This document shows, one piece after another, positions 37,563 through 49,155 of a DNA stretch of 64,000 bases. The stretch is from Agrobacterium tumefaciens (GTDB taxonomy: Bacteria; Pseudomonadota; Alphaproteobacteria; Rhizobiales; Rhizobiaceae): contig NZ_CP072308.1 of assembly GCF_017726655.1 (NCBI RefSeq), forward strand, positions 2,052,501 through 2,116,500, in the 5' to 3' direction. Within the stretch, counting starts at the first letter, position 1. Every line of letters begins with the position of its first letter. Position numbers and translations under genes: made by a program. Under the pieces are notes generated by a model. The model searched no databases. It saw only the letters and a program-made list of their open reading frames with translations, and was not told the DNA's origin.

Positions 37563-38330
37563 ATGTTTTCGCTCCTCAGAAAATCGCTGAAGTCCCCGCC
37601 AGCGAAGAAGGCCGCGCCGAGCCAGCGCACCGTTGCGGTGGCGGGGCGGCAGGTGCCGATAACGGTGAGGGAAAATCCGCGCGCGACACGCATCACGTTA
37701 CGCATCGAACCCGGTGGTCGCGCCTTGAAGCTGACGATCCCGATCGGCTTGCACCATCGGCATGTGGACGATTTTCTGGAACGGCATCAGGGCTGGCTGG
37801 AGGCCAAGCTTGCGAAAACAACTGAAACCGGTGTGCTTCTCCCGGGCGCGACCATCGACATCAGGGGAATTTCCCATCGGATTGAACACAGCGGCAGCCT
37901 GCGTGGCGTGACCCATGTTGCGAGAGACGGTGACGGCGCTGCCATCTTGAAAGTCAGCGGTGCGCCGGAACATCTGAAACGGCGGATAGCCACGTTTCTA
38001 AAAAAGGAAGCCAAGGCCGATCTGGAACGGCGCGTGGCCTTTCATGCCAATATCGCCGGCCGGCCGGTCAGGTCCATCACTCTCAAGGATACACGCAGCC
38101 GCTGGGGCTCCTGTTCCCATGACGGCAATCTCAGTTTTTCGTGGCGCATCGTCATGGCCCCTGAGGCGGTCATCGATTATCTGGCGGCCCATGAGGTTGC
38201 GCATCTGCGCGAAATGAACCACGGGCCGAAATTCTGGGCGTTGTGCGAAAAACTATGCCCACACACGAATGAGGCCAAGGACTGGTTAAAACGCCACGGT
38301 TCCAGACTTCACGCCATCGATTTCGATTGA
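37563..38330 (+). CDS. YgjP/SprT-like M48-type metallopeptidase (DUF45)
   Basis: A 255-residue protein of the YgjP (DUF45) metallopeptidase family. The zinc motif is HEVAH (210-214) followed by His220 in MNHGPKFW. The preceding DTRSRWGSCSHDGNLSFSWR is the family hallmark. No signal peptide is present, so it is cytoplasmic. The biological substrate is unknown; members are sometimes linked to restriction or DNA-repair contexts, but nothing of the kind is next to it here. It lies between phaZ and trpF. Confidence 0.85.
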   Translation: MFSLLRKSLKSPPAKKAAPSQRTVAVAGRQVPITVRENPRATRITLRIEPGGRALKLTIPIGLHHRHVDDFLERHQGWLEAKLAKTTETGVLLPGATIDIRGISHRIEHSGSLRGVTHVARDGDGAAILKVSGAPEHLKRRIATFLKKEAKADLERRVAFHANIAGRPVRSITLKDTRSRWGSCSHDGNLSFSWRIVMAPEAVIDYLAAHEVAHLREMNHGPKFWALCEKLCPHTNEAKDWLKRHGSRLHAIDFD

Positions 38331-38432
38331 AAACTGTCTTCGGCATCGCCATCTGGATTAACGTGAAACATTCCATCAAATGTGGGTGCGATTTGGCTCG
38401 ACTCTTGTCGCATTTCATGTCAGGTCGCGGGT

Positions 38433-39095
38433 ATGAAACCGGATATCAAGATTTGCGGATTGAAGACACCGGAAGCGCTTGAACGCGCCGTCAGGCGTGG
38501 AGCGTCGCATGTTGGTTTTATTTTCTTCGAGAAAAGCCCGCGACATATCGAACCTGACCTCGCCGGCGAGTTGGCGAAGGGTGCCAGAGGTGCTGCAAAA
38601 GTTGTCGCCGTGACCGTCAACGCCGATAACGATTATCTCGATGAAATCGTTGATCTCGTCAGGCCGGATATCCTGCAACTTCACGGTAATGAAAGCCCTG
38701 AGCGCCTTTTGAACGTCAAGGTGCTTTATGGCCTGCCGGTCATGAAAGCGATTTCTATTCGCGATGCCGCTGATCTTGCCAAAATCGACGCTTATATCGG
38801 TATTGCGGATCGAATTTTGCTGGACGCCAAAGCGCCCGCGGGTTCCGATCTGCCGGGCGGCAATGGCGTGTCCTTCGACTGGACGATCCTGCGATCGCTC
38901 GACGGAAGTGTTGATTACATGCTTTCCGGCGGCTTAAATAAGGACAACGTCGTCGAGGCTCTGTCCGAAACCAGCGCAGGCGGATTAGACTTGTCGTCCG
39001 GGGTGGAAAGTGCGCCCGGCGTCAAGGATTTGTCAAAGATAGATGCATTTTTCGATGTGGTGAATGATTGGTCGAAAGGCCCAAAGGGAGCTTGA
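38433..39095 (+). CDS. trpF: Phosphoribosylanthranilate isomerase
   Basis: Third step of tryptophan synthesis; a TIM barrel of 220 residues. The catalytic Cys is in [11 protein letters not shown] and the general-acid Asp region in VVAVTVNAD. The phosphate-binding end is [11 protein letters not shown]. The ATG at 38433 was chosen by family N-terminus. It is the first gene of trpF-trpB-trpA-accD-folC; the trpB GTG follows after one base. Confidence 0.95.
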   Translation: MKPDIKICGLKTPEALERAVRRGASHVGFIFFEKSPRHIEPDLAGELAKGARGAAKVVAVTVNADNDYLDEIVDLVRPDILQLHGNESPERLLNVKVLYGLPVMKAISIRDAADLAKIDAYIGIADRILLDAKAPAGSDLPGGNGVSFDWTILRSLDGSVDYMLSGGLNKDNVVEALSETSAGGLDLSSGVESAPGVKDLSKIDAFFDVVNDWSKGPKGA

Positions 39096-39096
39096 A

Positions 39097-40317
39097 GTGA
39101 ACGACGCGCCAACACCCAATTCTTTTCGCGCCGGTCCCGATGAGGACGGCCGTTTTGGCATTTTCGGAGGACGCTTTGTCGCCGAAACGCTGATGCCGCT
39201 TATTCTCGATTTGCAGGCGGAATGGGACAAGGCCAAGACCGATCCCGAGTTTCAGGCCGAACTAAAGCATCTCGGCGCCCATTATACCGGCCGCCCGAGC
39301 CCTCTCTATTTCGCAGAGCGTCTGACGGCGGAACTCGGCGGTGCGAAGATTTACTTCAAACGTGAAGAGCTGAACCACACGGGTTCGCACAAGATCAACA
39401 ATTGCCTTGGCCAGATCCTGCTTGCCAAGCGCATGGGCAAGACCCGCATCATCGCAGAAACCGGTGCCGGACAGCACGGCGTTGCGTCGGCAACGGTCGC
39501 AGCGCGCTTCGGCCTGCCTTGTGTCGTCTACATGGGCGCTACCGACGTCGCGCGCCAGGCCCCGAACGTTTTCCGCATGAAGTTGCTTGGCGCCGAGGTA
39601 AAGCCGGTCACGGCCGGCCACGGCACGCTCAAGGATGCCATGAACGAGGCGCTGCGTGACTGGGTTACCAATGTCGAGGATACCTACTACCTGATCGGCA
39701 CCGCTGCCGGTCCGCATCCTTACCCGGAGATGGTTCGTGACTTCCAGGCGGTCATCGGCGAGGAAGCCAAGGCACAGATGCTCGAGGCGGAAGGCCGCCT
39801 GCCGGATATGGTCATCGCGGCCGTCGGTGGCGGATCGAATGCCATCGGCATCTTCCATCCTTTCCTTGACGACAAGAGCGTCCGTATCGTCGGCGTTGAA
39901 GCCGGCGGCAAAGGCCTTTCCGGAGAAGAACACTGTGCCTCCATTACGGCCGGCTCCCCCGGCGTTCTGCATGGCAACCGGACCTACCTGCTGCAGGATC
40001 AGGACGGCCAGATCAAGGAAGGTCACTCCATTTCCGCCGGTCTCGATTATCCCGGCATCGGCCCGGAGCATTCATGGTTGAGTGATATTGGACGCGTGGA
40101 ATATGTGCCGGTCATGGACCATGAGGCACTGGACGCCTTCCAGATGCTGACCCGGCTTGAGGGCATTATTCCCGCGCTGGAGCCAAGCCATGCTCTGGCC
40201 GAGGTCATCAAGCGCGCGCCGAAGATGGGCAAGGATGAGATCATCCTGATGAACCTTTCCGGTCGTGGCGACAAGGATGTCCACACCGTCAGCAAGTTCC
40301 TTGGAATGGAAATATAA
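39097..40317 (+). CDS. trpB: Tryptophan synthase beta subunit
   Basis: PLP enzyme joining indole with serine, 406 residues. The PLP lysine is in [13 protein letters not shown] and the phosphate loop is GGGSNAIG. The indole tunnel region FKREELN and [12 protein letters not shown] are present. The start is GTG with AAAGGGAG upstream, giving [10 protein letters not shown]; a longer frame starts inside trpF. It is separated from trpA by four bases. Confidence 0.97.
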   Translation: MNDAPTPNSFRAGPDEDGRFGIFGGRFVAETLMPLILDLQAEWDKAKTDPEFQAELKHLGAHYTGRPSPLYFAERLTAELGGAKIYFKREELNHTGSHKINNCLGQILLAKRMGKTRIIAETGAGQHGVASATVAARFGLPCVVYMGATDVARQAPNVFRMKLLGAEVKPVTAGHGTLKDAMNEALRDWVTNVEDTYYLIGTAAGPHPYPEMVRDFQAVIGEEAKAQMLEAEGRLPDMVIAAVGGGSNAIGIFHPFLDDKSVRIVGVEAGGKGLSGEEHCASITAGSPGVLHGNRTYLLQDQDGQIKEGHSISAGLDYPGIGPEHSWLSDIGRVEYVPVMDHEALDAFQMLTRLEGIIPALEPSHALAEVIKRAPKMGKDEIILMNLSGRGDKDVHTVSKFLGMEI

Positions 40318-40321
40318 GACC

Positions 40322-41161
40322 ATGACTGCACGTATGGACAAGCGCTTTGCCGATTTGCGCGCTGAAAATCGCCCGGCCCTGATCACCTATTTCATGGGCG
40401 GTGACCCGGATTTTGAAACGTCGCTGGGCATCATGAAAGCCCTGCCGGAAGCCGGTGCCGACGTCATCGAACTCGGCATGCCATTTTCCGACCCCATGGC
40501 GGATGGCCCCGCGATCCAGCTGGCCGGCCAGCGCGCGCTGAAAGGCGGCCAGACGCTGAAGACCACGCTCGATCTCGCGCGCGAGTTCCGCAAGCAGGAC
40601 GATGCGACGCCGATCGTGATGATGGGCTATTACAACCCGATCTATATCTATGGCGTCGAAACGTTTCTCGACGATGCGCTTGCTGCCGGCATCGATGGCC
40701 TGATCGTCGTCGATCTTCCGCCGGAAATGGACGATGAACTCTGCATCCCCGCGCTCGCGCGCGGCATCAACTTCATCCGGCTTGCCACGCCGACCACGGA
40801 TGGCAAGCGTCTGCCGGCCGTCCTTAAAAATACCTCCGGTTTCGTTTATTACGTGTCGATGAACGGTATTACCGGTTCAGCGCTTCCCGATCCATCGTTG
40901 ATCTCGGGCGCTGTCGGTCGTATCAAGGCCCATACGGAGCTGCCCGTCTGTGTCGGTTTCGGTGTCAAGACGGCCGATCATGCCAAGGCGATCGGCGCCG
41001 TTGCGGATGGTGTGGTGGTCGGTTCCGCCATCGTCAACCAGATTGCCGGTAGCCTGACCAAGGACGGACAGGCGACCGCAGACACCGTGCCGGCCGTTAC
41101 GACGCTGGTAAAAGGACTTTCAACGGGCGTGCGTGCATCGCGCCTCGCCGCTGCGGAATAA
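40322..41161 (+). CDS. trpA: Tryptophan synthase alpha subunit
   Basis: Cleaves indole-3-glycerol phosphate to indole, which is channelled to TrpB; 279 residues. Catalytic Glu is in [19 protein letters not shown], catalytic Asp in [12 protein letters not shown], and phosphate-binding [10 protein letters not shown] and VVGSAIV are present. It is followed 27 bases later by accD. Confidence 0.97.
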   Translation: MTARMDKRFADLRAENRPALITYFMGGDPDFETSLGIMKALPEAGADVIELGMPFSDPMADGPAIQLAGQRALKGGQTLKTTLDLAREFRKQDDATPIVMMGYYNPIYIYGVETFLDDALAAGIDGLIVVDLPPEMDDELCIPALARGINFIRLATPTTDGKRLPAVLKNTSGFVYYVSMNGITGSALPDPSLISGAVGRIKAHTELPVCVGFGVKTADHAKAIGAVADGVVVGSAIVNQIAGSLTKDGQATADTVPAVTTLVKGLSTGVRASRLAAAE

Positions 41162-41188
41162 GCGCGCGGCCCAGTCAGGAGTAGACAG

Positions 41189-42085
41189 TTGAACTGGATC
41201 ACCAATTACGTTCGGCCGCGGATCAATTCCATGCTCGGCCGCCGCCCCGAGGTTCCGGAGAACCTCTGGATCAAGTGCCCCGAAACCGGCGAGATGGTCT
41301 TTCATAAGGACCTTGAGGACAACAAGTGGGTTATCCCGGCGTCCGGCTATCATATGAAGATGCCGGCAAAGGCGCGCCTTGCCGATCTTTTCGATGGCGG
41401 CGTCTATGAGGCTCTGCCGCAGCCGAAGGTGGCGCAGGACCCGCTGAAATTTCGCGATTCCAAGAAATATACCGATCGCCTGCGCGACAGCCGTGCAAAG
41501 ACGGAGCAGGACGATACGATCCTTGCCGGCGTTGGGCTGCTGAAGGGGCTGAAGATCGTCGCCGTCGTGCATGAATTCCAGTTCATGGGCGGCTCGCTCG
41601 GCATCGCCGCCGGCGAAGCCATCGTGAAGGCATTCGAGCGCGCTATTTCCGAGCGCTGCCCGCTTGTGATGTTCCCGGCCTCCGGTGGCGCGCGCATGCA
41701 GGAAGGCATTCTGTCGCTGATGCAGCTGCCCCGCACCACGGTTGCAGTGAATATGCTGAAAGAAGCTGGCATGCCTTATATCGTGGTTCTGACCAACCCG
41801 ACGACGGGCGGCGTCACCGCCTCCTACGCGATGCTGGGCGATGTGCACATCGCCGAGCCAGGTGCAGAAATCTGCTTCGCCGGCAAGCGCGTCATCGAGC
41901 AGACCATTCGCGAAAAGCTTCCGGAAGGTTTCCAGACCTCGGAATACCTGCTGGAGCACGGCATGGTGGACATGGTGGTCGATCGCCGGGAAATCCCGGA
42001 CACGCTGGCCAACATGCTAAAGATCATGACCAAGGCGCCAGCCGACAACGCAAACGCCGTCGTGCCGCTGGCTGCTTCGGCCTGA
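41189..42085 (+). CDS. accD: Acetyl-CoA carboxylase carboxyltransferase beta subunit (zinc-ribbon cysteines missing)
   Basis: Transfers CO2 from carboxybiotin to acetyl-CoA as part of the AccA-AccD complex; 298 residues. The catalytic crotonase-fold core is clear: [54 protein letters not shown]. Unlike Escherichia coli AccD, which has four zinc-binding cysteines at the N-terminus, the matching region [15 protein letters not shown]...[10 protein letters not shown] keeps only one Cys. The start is TTG at 41189, preceded by CAGGAG. Coupling of accD and folC to trpFBA is common in these bacteria. Confidence 0.95.
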   Translation: MNWITNYVRPRINSMLGRRPEVPENLWIKCPETGEMVFHKDLEDNKWVIPASGYHMKMPAKARLADLFDGGVYEALPQPKVAQDPLKFRDSKKYTDRLRDSRAKTEQDDTILAGVGLLKGLKIVAVVHEFQFMGGSLGIAAGEAIVKAFERAISERCPLVMFPASGGARMQEGILSLMQLPRTTVAVNMLKEAGMPYIVVLTNPTTGGVTASYAMLGDVHIAEPGAEICFAGKRVIEQTIREKLPEGFQTSEYLLEHGMVDMVVDRREIPDTLANMLKIMTKAPADNANAVVPLAASA

Positions 42086-42102
42086 GGCAAAAAAATATGT
42101 CG

Positions 42103-42127
42103 CCCGGAGGCATAACTTGCCTCCGGG
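42103..42127 (+). other. Perfect hairpin between accD and folC
   Basis: CCCGGAGGCA pairs perfectly with TGCCTCCGGG around the loop TAACT. There is no T-run on the plus strand, so it is not a classical terminator. It could be an attenuator or an mRNA-processing or stability element; on the minus strand the T-run comes only after a gap. Confidence 0.5.
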
Positions 42128-42172
42128 ATGATGCTATATGTTGCCTGATTTCATTTCTTGAGGCGGCAGCAA

Positions 42173-43552
42173 ATGGCAAGCGAAACGCCTGAAAGGCGAA
42201 CAGAAGACATGACCAAGCCCGCGATTGGTGAGGCCGAAAAGATCATTGAAGAGCTGATGCAGCTCCACCCCAAGGGATTTGATCTTTCACTCGACAGAAT
42301 TTCCCGTCTTCTCGAAAAACTCGGCAATCCGCAAAACAGAATGCCACCGGTGATCCATGTCGCCGGTACCAACGGCAAAGGCTCAGTGACGGCTTTCTGC
42401 CGCGCCTTGCTTGAAGCAGCGGGCCTCGCTGTACATGTCCATACGTCGCCGCATCTGGTGAATTGGCACGAGAGATATCGCCTCGGCGTTGCTGGAGAAA
42501 AGGGCCGCTATGTCAGGGACGAGGTGTTCGCGGATGCCTTGCGTCGTATCCGTGCTGCCAATGCCGGGCAGACAATAACTGTCTTCGAAATCCTGACGGC
42601 TGCGATGTTCGTGCTGTTTGCCGAGCATCCCGCCGATGCGGCCGTCGTCGAGGTTGGACTTGGTGGTCGCTTCGATGCAACCAATGTTATCAACCATCCA
42701 GCGGTGTCGGTCATCATGCCGATATCCCTCGATCATCAGGCCTATCTCGGTGACCGCGTGGAACTGATCGCCGCCGAAAAGGCAGGCATCATGAAGAAGG
42801 GGTCGCCCGTCGTCATCGGCCATCAGGAATATGATGCGGCACTCGAGACGCTGGTAACCACGGCCGAGCGGCTGGGATGCCCATTCACAGTGTACGGGCA
42901 AGATTTCTCCGCTCACGAAGAATTTGGACGGATGGTCTACCAGGATGAGTTCGGTCTGGTCGATGCGCCTCTGCCACGGCTTCCCGGCCGCCATCAGCTT
43001 GCCAATGCCGCAGCAGCGATCCGCGCGGTGAAGGCAGCGGGCTTCGAGGTCACTGAACGGATGATCGAGAAGGCCATGACATCGGTAGAGTGGCCCGGCC
43101 GGTTGCAGCGTATTCTGACCGGAAGAATCCACGATATCGCGCCGAGAGGCTCGGAAATCTGGATCGACGGCGGTCACAATCCCGGTGCGGGCGAAGTTAT
43201 CGCTGAAGCGATGGCAGGGTTTGAAGAAAAGACGCCCCGTCCGCTGTTTATCATCGCAGGCATGATCAACACCAAGGATCCGGTCGGCTATTTCAAGGCC
43301 TTCGCAGATATTGCCGAATATGTGTTTACCGTTCCGATCAGCGGCACTGAAGCGGCCATCGATCCCGTCGTTCTCGCCCACGCAGCCTTTGATGCCGGTC
43401 TTGTGGCGGCACCCACATCCTCGCTAACGCATGCGCTGGAGGAACTGGCAGGACGCGTCGACCCCGAAGGCCCGCCGCCCCGCATCCTGATCGGCGGATC
43501 GCTTTATCTTGCCGGAAACGCGCTCTCCTTCAACGGAACGGTTCCTGAATAA
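42173..43552 (+). CDS. folC: Bifunctional folylpolyglutamate/dihydrofolate synthase
   Basis: Adds glutamate to folates and makes dihydrofolate from dihydropteroate; 459 residues from the ATG at 42173 (AGGCGG upstream). The P-loop is HVAGTNGKGSVTAFCRALLEA, followed by VHTSPHLVNWHERYRL and the Mur-ligase-like VEVGLGGRFDATN, SLDHQAYLG. The C-terminal domain has DGGHNPGAG. Other in-frame starts are 42158 and 42209. It is the last gene of the trp-accD-folC series and ends at tandem hairpins. Confidence 0.95.
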   Translation: MASETPERRTEDMTKPAIGEAEKIIEELMQLHPKGFDLSLDRISRLLEKLGNPQNRMPPVIHVAGTNGKGSVTAFCRALLEAAGLAVHVHTSPHLVNWHERYRLGVAGEKGRYVRDEVFADALRRIRAANAGQTITVFEILTAAMFVLFAEHPADAAVVEVGLGGRFDATNVINHPAVSVIMPISLDHQAYLGDRVELIAAEKAGIMKKGSPVVIGHQEYDAALETLVTTAERLGCPFTVYGQDFSAHEEFGRMVYQDEFGLVDAPLPRLPGRHQLANAAAAIRAVKAAGFEVTERMIEKAMTSVEWPGRLQRILTGRIHDIAPRGSEIWIDGGHNPGAGEVIAEAMAGFEEKTPRPLFIIAGMINTKDPVGYFKAFADIAEYVFTVPISGTEAAIDPVVLAHAAFDAGLVAAPTSSLTHALEELAGRVDPEGPPPRILIGGSLYLAGNALSFNGTVPE

Positions 43553-43563
43553 AAAAGACAAAC

Positions 43564-43597
43564 AAGGCCGGAACATCAAAACAATGTTTCGGCCTTT
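43564..43597 (+). terminator. First of two tandem hairpins after folC
   Basis: A 13-bp stem (43564-43576 with 43584-43596, one G-U pair) with a 7-base loop, followed by TTTAAT. It lies 12 bases after the folC stop. Confidence 0.7.
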
Positions 43598-43604
43598 AAT
43601 GTAT

Positions 43605-43637
43605 AAGCCCGGCGGAAATTCACCGCCGGGCTTTTTT
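43605..43637. terminator. Second, strong terminator between folC and gyrB
   Basis: An 11-bp GC-rich stem AAGCCCGGCGG/CCGCCGGGCTT is followed by TTTT. It lies between the convergent folC and gyrB genes. Confidence 0.88.
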
Positions 43638-43647
43638 GCTAAGATTT

Positions 43648-43663
43648 CGTTTCACGTGAATCG
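43648..43663. other. Degenerate parS-like site near gyrB 3' end
   Basis: CGTTTCACGTGAATCG matches 13 of 16 bases of the consensus TGTTTCACGTGAAACA and keeps the TTTCACGTGAA core. It lies in the 50-base gap between the terminator and the gyrB stop, about 10.5 kb from the presumed origin. Confidence 0.5.
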
Positions 43664-43687
43664 CCCAGGCGGACTTTCCACTGAGGA

Positions 43688-46183
<2,496 letters not shown>

Positions 46184-46203
46184 TCACTCAAATCCGACAT
46201 GCG

Positions 46204-46231
46204 ACTATAGAAATTCTACTCCCAAACCCAA
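46204..46231 (-). promoter_or_regulatory. Candidate gyrB promoter
   Basis: On the minus strand TTGGGT is separated by 16 bases from TATAGT, about 80 bases upstream of the gyrB ATG, in the 155-base gap between gyrB and xre. The call rests on pattern only. Confidence 0.35.
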
Positions 46232-46278
46232 AGGCCGCATGCTTCAGGATGCTCATAAAGCAGGGGATAGAGGGGGTT

Positions 46279-46644
46279 TCAATCGCAAGAACGGCTTTTT
46301 TGCAGCACGGCTGATAGTTCCTCTACCACACTCGGCGGCAGCTTGCGAATATCCCGCGCCAGACGGTTCGCAAAAGCCGTATATTGTGGTGGCAATCCGA
46401 TGGTGTCGATCGTTACTTTCGGGTCCGATGATCCTGCGAGGAAGAACAGTTCCTCCGCCTCGTCCCAGATAATGTTGAAATAGCCTGCGATGCGCTGAAG
46501 CAGATCGAAACTGGGCCGTCCGCGCTTGCCATGTTCCAGCGCCGAGAGATAGGCGGGGGATACACCGATGGCGGCGGCCATCTGCTTCTGCGTTACGCCT
46601 TTTCGCTCCCGCAATTGTCGCACGGCTTCCGCGAAAGGCGTCAT
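46279..46644 (-). CDS. Small XRE-family transcriptional regulator
   Basis: A 121-residue protein with an N-terminal Cro/C1-type helix-turn-helix: GVTQKQMAAAIGVSPAYLSALEHGKRGRPSFDLLQRIA. A helical tail follows (PPQYTAFANRLARDIRKLPPSVVEEL), perhaps for dimerisation. It is the last gene of Tim44-mltA-smr-xre, its start overlapping the smr stop (ATGA). The target genes are unknown; autoregulation or control of the operon is possible. Confidence 0.88.
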   Translation of the reverse strand: MTPFAEAVRQLRERKGVTQKQMAAAIGVSPAYLSALEHGKRGRPSFDLLQRIAGYFNIIWDEAEELFFLAGSSDPKVTIDTIGLPPQYTAFANRLARDIRKLPPSVVEELSAVLQKSRSCD

Positions 46645-47210
46645 GATTTTTCGCTCCGCCGGCGCGATAACCGAACGTAAAGCGCGCCGTCACCGCCATG
46701 ATTGGCGGACGCGTCTTCATAAGACGAAATAAGATGGCGGTATTCCGGCTTGGAGAACCACATCGGAACCGCCCGCTTCAAGGCCCCGTCGCTGCCGATG
46801 GAACGACCCTTGCCAGTGATGACGAGCACATGTCTTAAGCCCCGTTCATGCGCCCGCAGCAGAAAATCCAGGAGAACCGCATGCGCCTCGCTCTGGAACA
46901 TCCCGTGCAGATCGATGCGTCCTTCCAGAGGCAGCCGCCCGCGCGTCAGTTTCCGTTTGACCGGCTTTTCCATCGGATGATGGATTTTGCCCTTTTTATC
47001 TTTTGTCAGTGGCGGTGGTTCGGCCGGTTCAACCAGCATGCGCGGAAAGCTGTCTTTCGCCGCCTGCAGCGGAGAAGGTTCAACAGCCGCTTCTTCTAAG
47101 TCATCGAAAGCCAGCAGATCTTCCAGTCTGCCGGAGATGGGCCGCGTGGTTTTGGCAACCTTTCCCCACAGTACTCTTTCTTCCCTGCCGAGCTTGCGAC
47201 TGCCTTTCAT
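46641..47210 (-). CDS. Smr-domain (MutS2-like) endonuclease domain protein
   Basis: A 189-residue protein with a poorly conserved N-terminal half and a C-terminal Smr domain: RIDLHGMFQSEAHAVLLDFLLRA and LRHVLVITGKGRS, which hold the LDxHG-like and HGxG-like motifs, the last in the variant TGKG. Smr domains nick DNA or cleave mRNA at stalled ribosomes. The N-terminus MKGSRKLGREERVLWGKVAKTT is the usual start in this family. Overlaps mltA by four bases and xre by four bases. Confidence 0.88.
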   Translation of the reverse strand: MKGSRKLGREERVLWGKVAKTTRPISGRLEDLLAFDDLEEAAVEPSPLQAAKDSFPRMLVEPAEPPPLTKDKKGKIHHPMEKPVKRKLTRGRLPLEGRIDLHGMFQSEAHAVLLDFLLRAHERGLRHVLVITGKGRSIGSDGALKRAVPMWFSKPEYRHLISSYEDASANHGGDGALYVRLSRRRSEKS

Positions 47211-48319
47211 GACCGATATCTCCCCGCAACGGCGCGTGGAAGCAATATATAAAAATCCGCCTCGTTGCGAACCGTGCCGGCAAGCTCGCCCGCCTCGAAA
47301 CCGGAGCCCGTGAAAATGTCGCCGCGCGCGGGGCCGACGATTGCAGAACCCGTATCCAGCGCCAGCATCAGCCGCGCGAAAGGCTTGCCCCCATCCAGAT
47401 GGGTCAGCGTTGGTGCATGGATGAAGAATGGCAGCCCAAACGTATGGATCAGCCTGTCCACCGCCAACGCACGCCCCGCAACGAGCGGCACTTTCGCCGC
47501 CGCGATTGGCCCCATATCCAGGCCCGTGACATCCGCTTCCCTGAAGAAAATGTAGGATCGGTTGTGCCACAGCACGCTGTCGACCTGATCTGGGTGATCG
47601 GCAAGCCATTTGCGGATTGTCTGCATTGAGATCGTTTTCGGATCCAGTTCACCCCGATCAAGCAGCAGCCGGCCTATCGGTGAGAACGGGTGGCCAGCCT
47701 TTGCCGCGTAGGTGACGCGCTTGACCGTACCATCTGGAAAAACGAGCCGCGCCGCCCCCTGTACATGCACGAAAAACAAATCGACCTTGGATTTCGCCCA
47801 GGCAATCTCAAGCCCCCTACCCTCGAGATAGCCTTCATCAATCGCGCGACGATCGGGAAAATAGGAGATGCCCGTGTCATCCCGTTTTCCGAAAGCATAA
47901 TAGGGGTCGAAATCTGCGGGACGATTGGTGTCATCGACATCCACCAATTCCGGTGGCCTGCGATAGATCGGATAGCGCCAAAGGTCGTCCGCTTCAGCCG
48001 AGACCTCAAGTTCGGGTTCGTAAAAGGCGGTTACAAATCCGCGTTTTCCCTCTGCCGGCGAAATTCTGAAAGGGACGCAATTGGTCTCGAAGAAGGCCCG
48101 CGCCTGTTCGGGTGTCTGGATTTCCACGGACGCTGCGGCTTCCAGCAGCGTTACGAGCTCGGCGGCAGTTATGCCGAGTTCGCCTGTCTTGTATGGCTTG
48201 CCCTTACGAAGATGCGACAGGACGGCGGCCATGGGCGGAAAAAGTCTGGCGGGGTCGTCTTCCCGCCATCCTGGCAGATCGCCGAACGACACTTCCTCGA
48301 TGGAAAAGGGCGTGCTCAT
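47207..48319 (-). CDS. mltA: MltA-type murein lytic transglycosylase without visible signal peptide
   Basis: A 370-residue protein of the MltA family, which cleaves glycan strands to 1,6-anhydromuropeptides. The MltA and 3D domains are clear: FVTAFYEPELEVS, SYFPDRRAIDEG, VHVQGAARLVFPDGTV, and the catalytic-Asp region ALDTGSAIVGPARGDIFTG. The N-terminus MSTPFSIEEVSFGDLPGWREDDP is hydrophilic, with no lipobox or Sec signal, unlike E. coli MltA. The ATG overlaps the upstream Tim44 gene, leaving no space for a leader. Export route is therefore unclear. Confidence 0.9.
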   Translation of the reverse strand: MSTPFSIEEVSFGDLPGWREDDPARLFPPMAAVLSHLRKGKPYKTGELGITAAELVTLLEAAASVEIQTPEQARAFFETNCVPFRISPAEGKRGFVTAFYEPELEVSAEADDLWRYPIYRRPPELVDVDDTNRPADFDPYYAFGKRDDTGISYFPDRRAIDEGYLEGRGLEIAWAKSKVDLFFVHVQGAARLVFPDGTVKRVTYAAKAGHPFSPIGRLLLDRGELDPKTISMQTIRKWLADHPDQVDSVLWHNRSYIFFREADVTGLDMGPIAAAKVPLVAGRALAVDRLIHTFGLPFFIHAPTLTHLDGGKPFARLMLALDTGSAIVGPARGDIFTGSGFEAGELAGTVRNEADFYILLPRAVAGRYRS

Positions 48320-49014
48320 TGCTCGGATTCAGTGGCGATCAGCTTCCAGTTCGGATCGCGTGAACGTATGTCGCGCGAGAAGGTCCAGATGTCGTCGACC
48401 TCCGCCACAGCATCCGGGTCACCGTCCACCAGCTTGCCATCCTTATCGTAGGTCGCCGAAATGAGCTGGCTGACGATCCTGAGCGTAATCTGCACTTCGG
48501 AATCGCGGACGCTCGCCTGTGTGATATCCGCTTTCTCGATGCCGACGAAGGTGGACTTCACCACCTCGCCACGGCTCTCGCGCTCTGCGATCGCTGCCTC
48601 GAAACCGTCGAACACTTCCTTGGACAGGAGGTTTTTGAGCGTTTTTCGGTCCCCGTCTGCAAAACCCATGACGATCATCTCGTAGGCCATGCGGGCACCG
48701 TTGAGGAACTCCTTCGGGCGGAAGGTCGGGTCCTTGGTCATCACGTCCCGCAGCGCGGCATTCAAAGGTGTATCGACGCGTGCGAGCGCATCCGCCTCGG
48801 CAAACCGGTTCTCTTCCTCGCTTTCGCCGCGCTTCGGTAGCGTCACGACCTTGTTATCGTCCGTGACGGGTCCCTTAGCCACGTCTCGCGGACTGTAGGG
48901 GTCGAATGGCGGCTTTTCATTGCCCGTGCGGCGGCCGAGGACACTGCGCAGCTGAAAGAAGATCAGCACCGCTGCAACGAGAAAAAACAATGTGATAAAG
49001 TCGCTAAAGCCCAT
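48316..49014 (-). CDS. Tim44/TimA-domain membrane-anchored protein
   Basis: A 232-residue protein with one N-terminal transmembrane helix (FITLFFLVAAVLIFFQL), a charged linker, and a C-terminal Tim44-like domain (from about residue 80: DPTFRPKEFLNGARMAYEMIVMGFADGDRKTLKNLLSKEVFDGF and the end VDDIWTFSRDIRSRDPNWKLIATES). Bacterial homologues are named TimA. Their link to protein translocation is inferred from mitochondrial Tim44. First gene of the operon with mltA, smr and xre; divergent from fxsA. Confidence 0.85.
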   Translation of the reverse strand: MGFSDFITLFFLVAAVLIFFQLRSVLGRRTGNEKPPFDPYSPRDVAKGPVTDDNKVVTLPKRGESEEENRFAEADALARVDTPLNAALRDVMTKDPTFRPKEFLNGARMAYEMIVMGFADGDRKTLKNLLSKEVFDGFEAAIAERESRGEVVKSTFVGIEKADITQASVRDSEVQITLRIVSQLISATYDKDGKLVDGDPDAVAEVDDIWTFSRDIRSRDPNWKLIATESEQ

Positions 49015-49155
49015 GTTTTACCATTACCGCCATTTAAATTCGAATGTCACACCATCATATAGTCTGCATCTGATCATCATTCAAATATGCAGATTCAATC
49101 ATCGGTGTCCCCGGGAACCGGCAATCTGCCAGAGATGCACACGCAAGGCTAGAAG

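Noticed and set aside
38355-38370. parS-like GGATTAACGTGAAACA upstream of trpF
   Set aside because: Three mismatches, one within the TTTCACGTGAA core, and 16 kb from the presumed origin; more likely chance.
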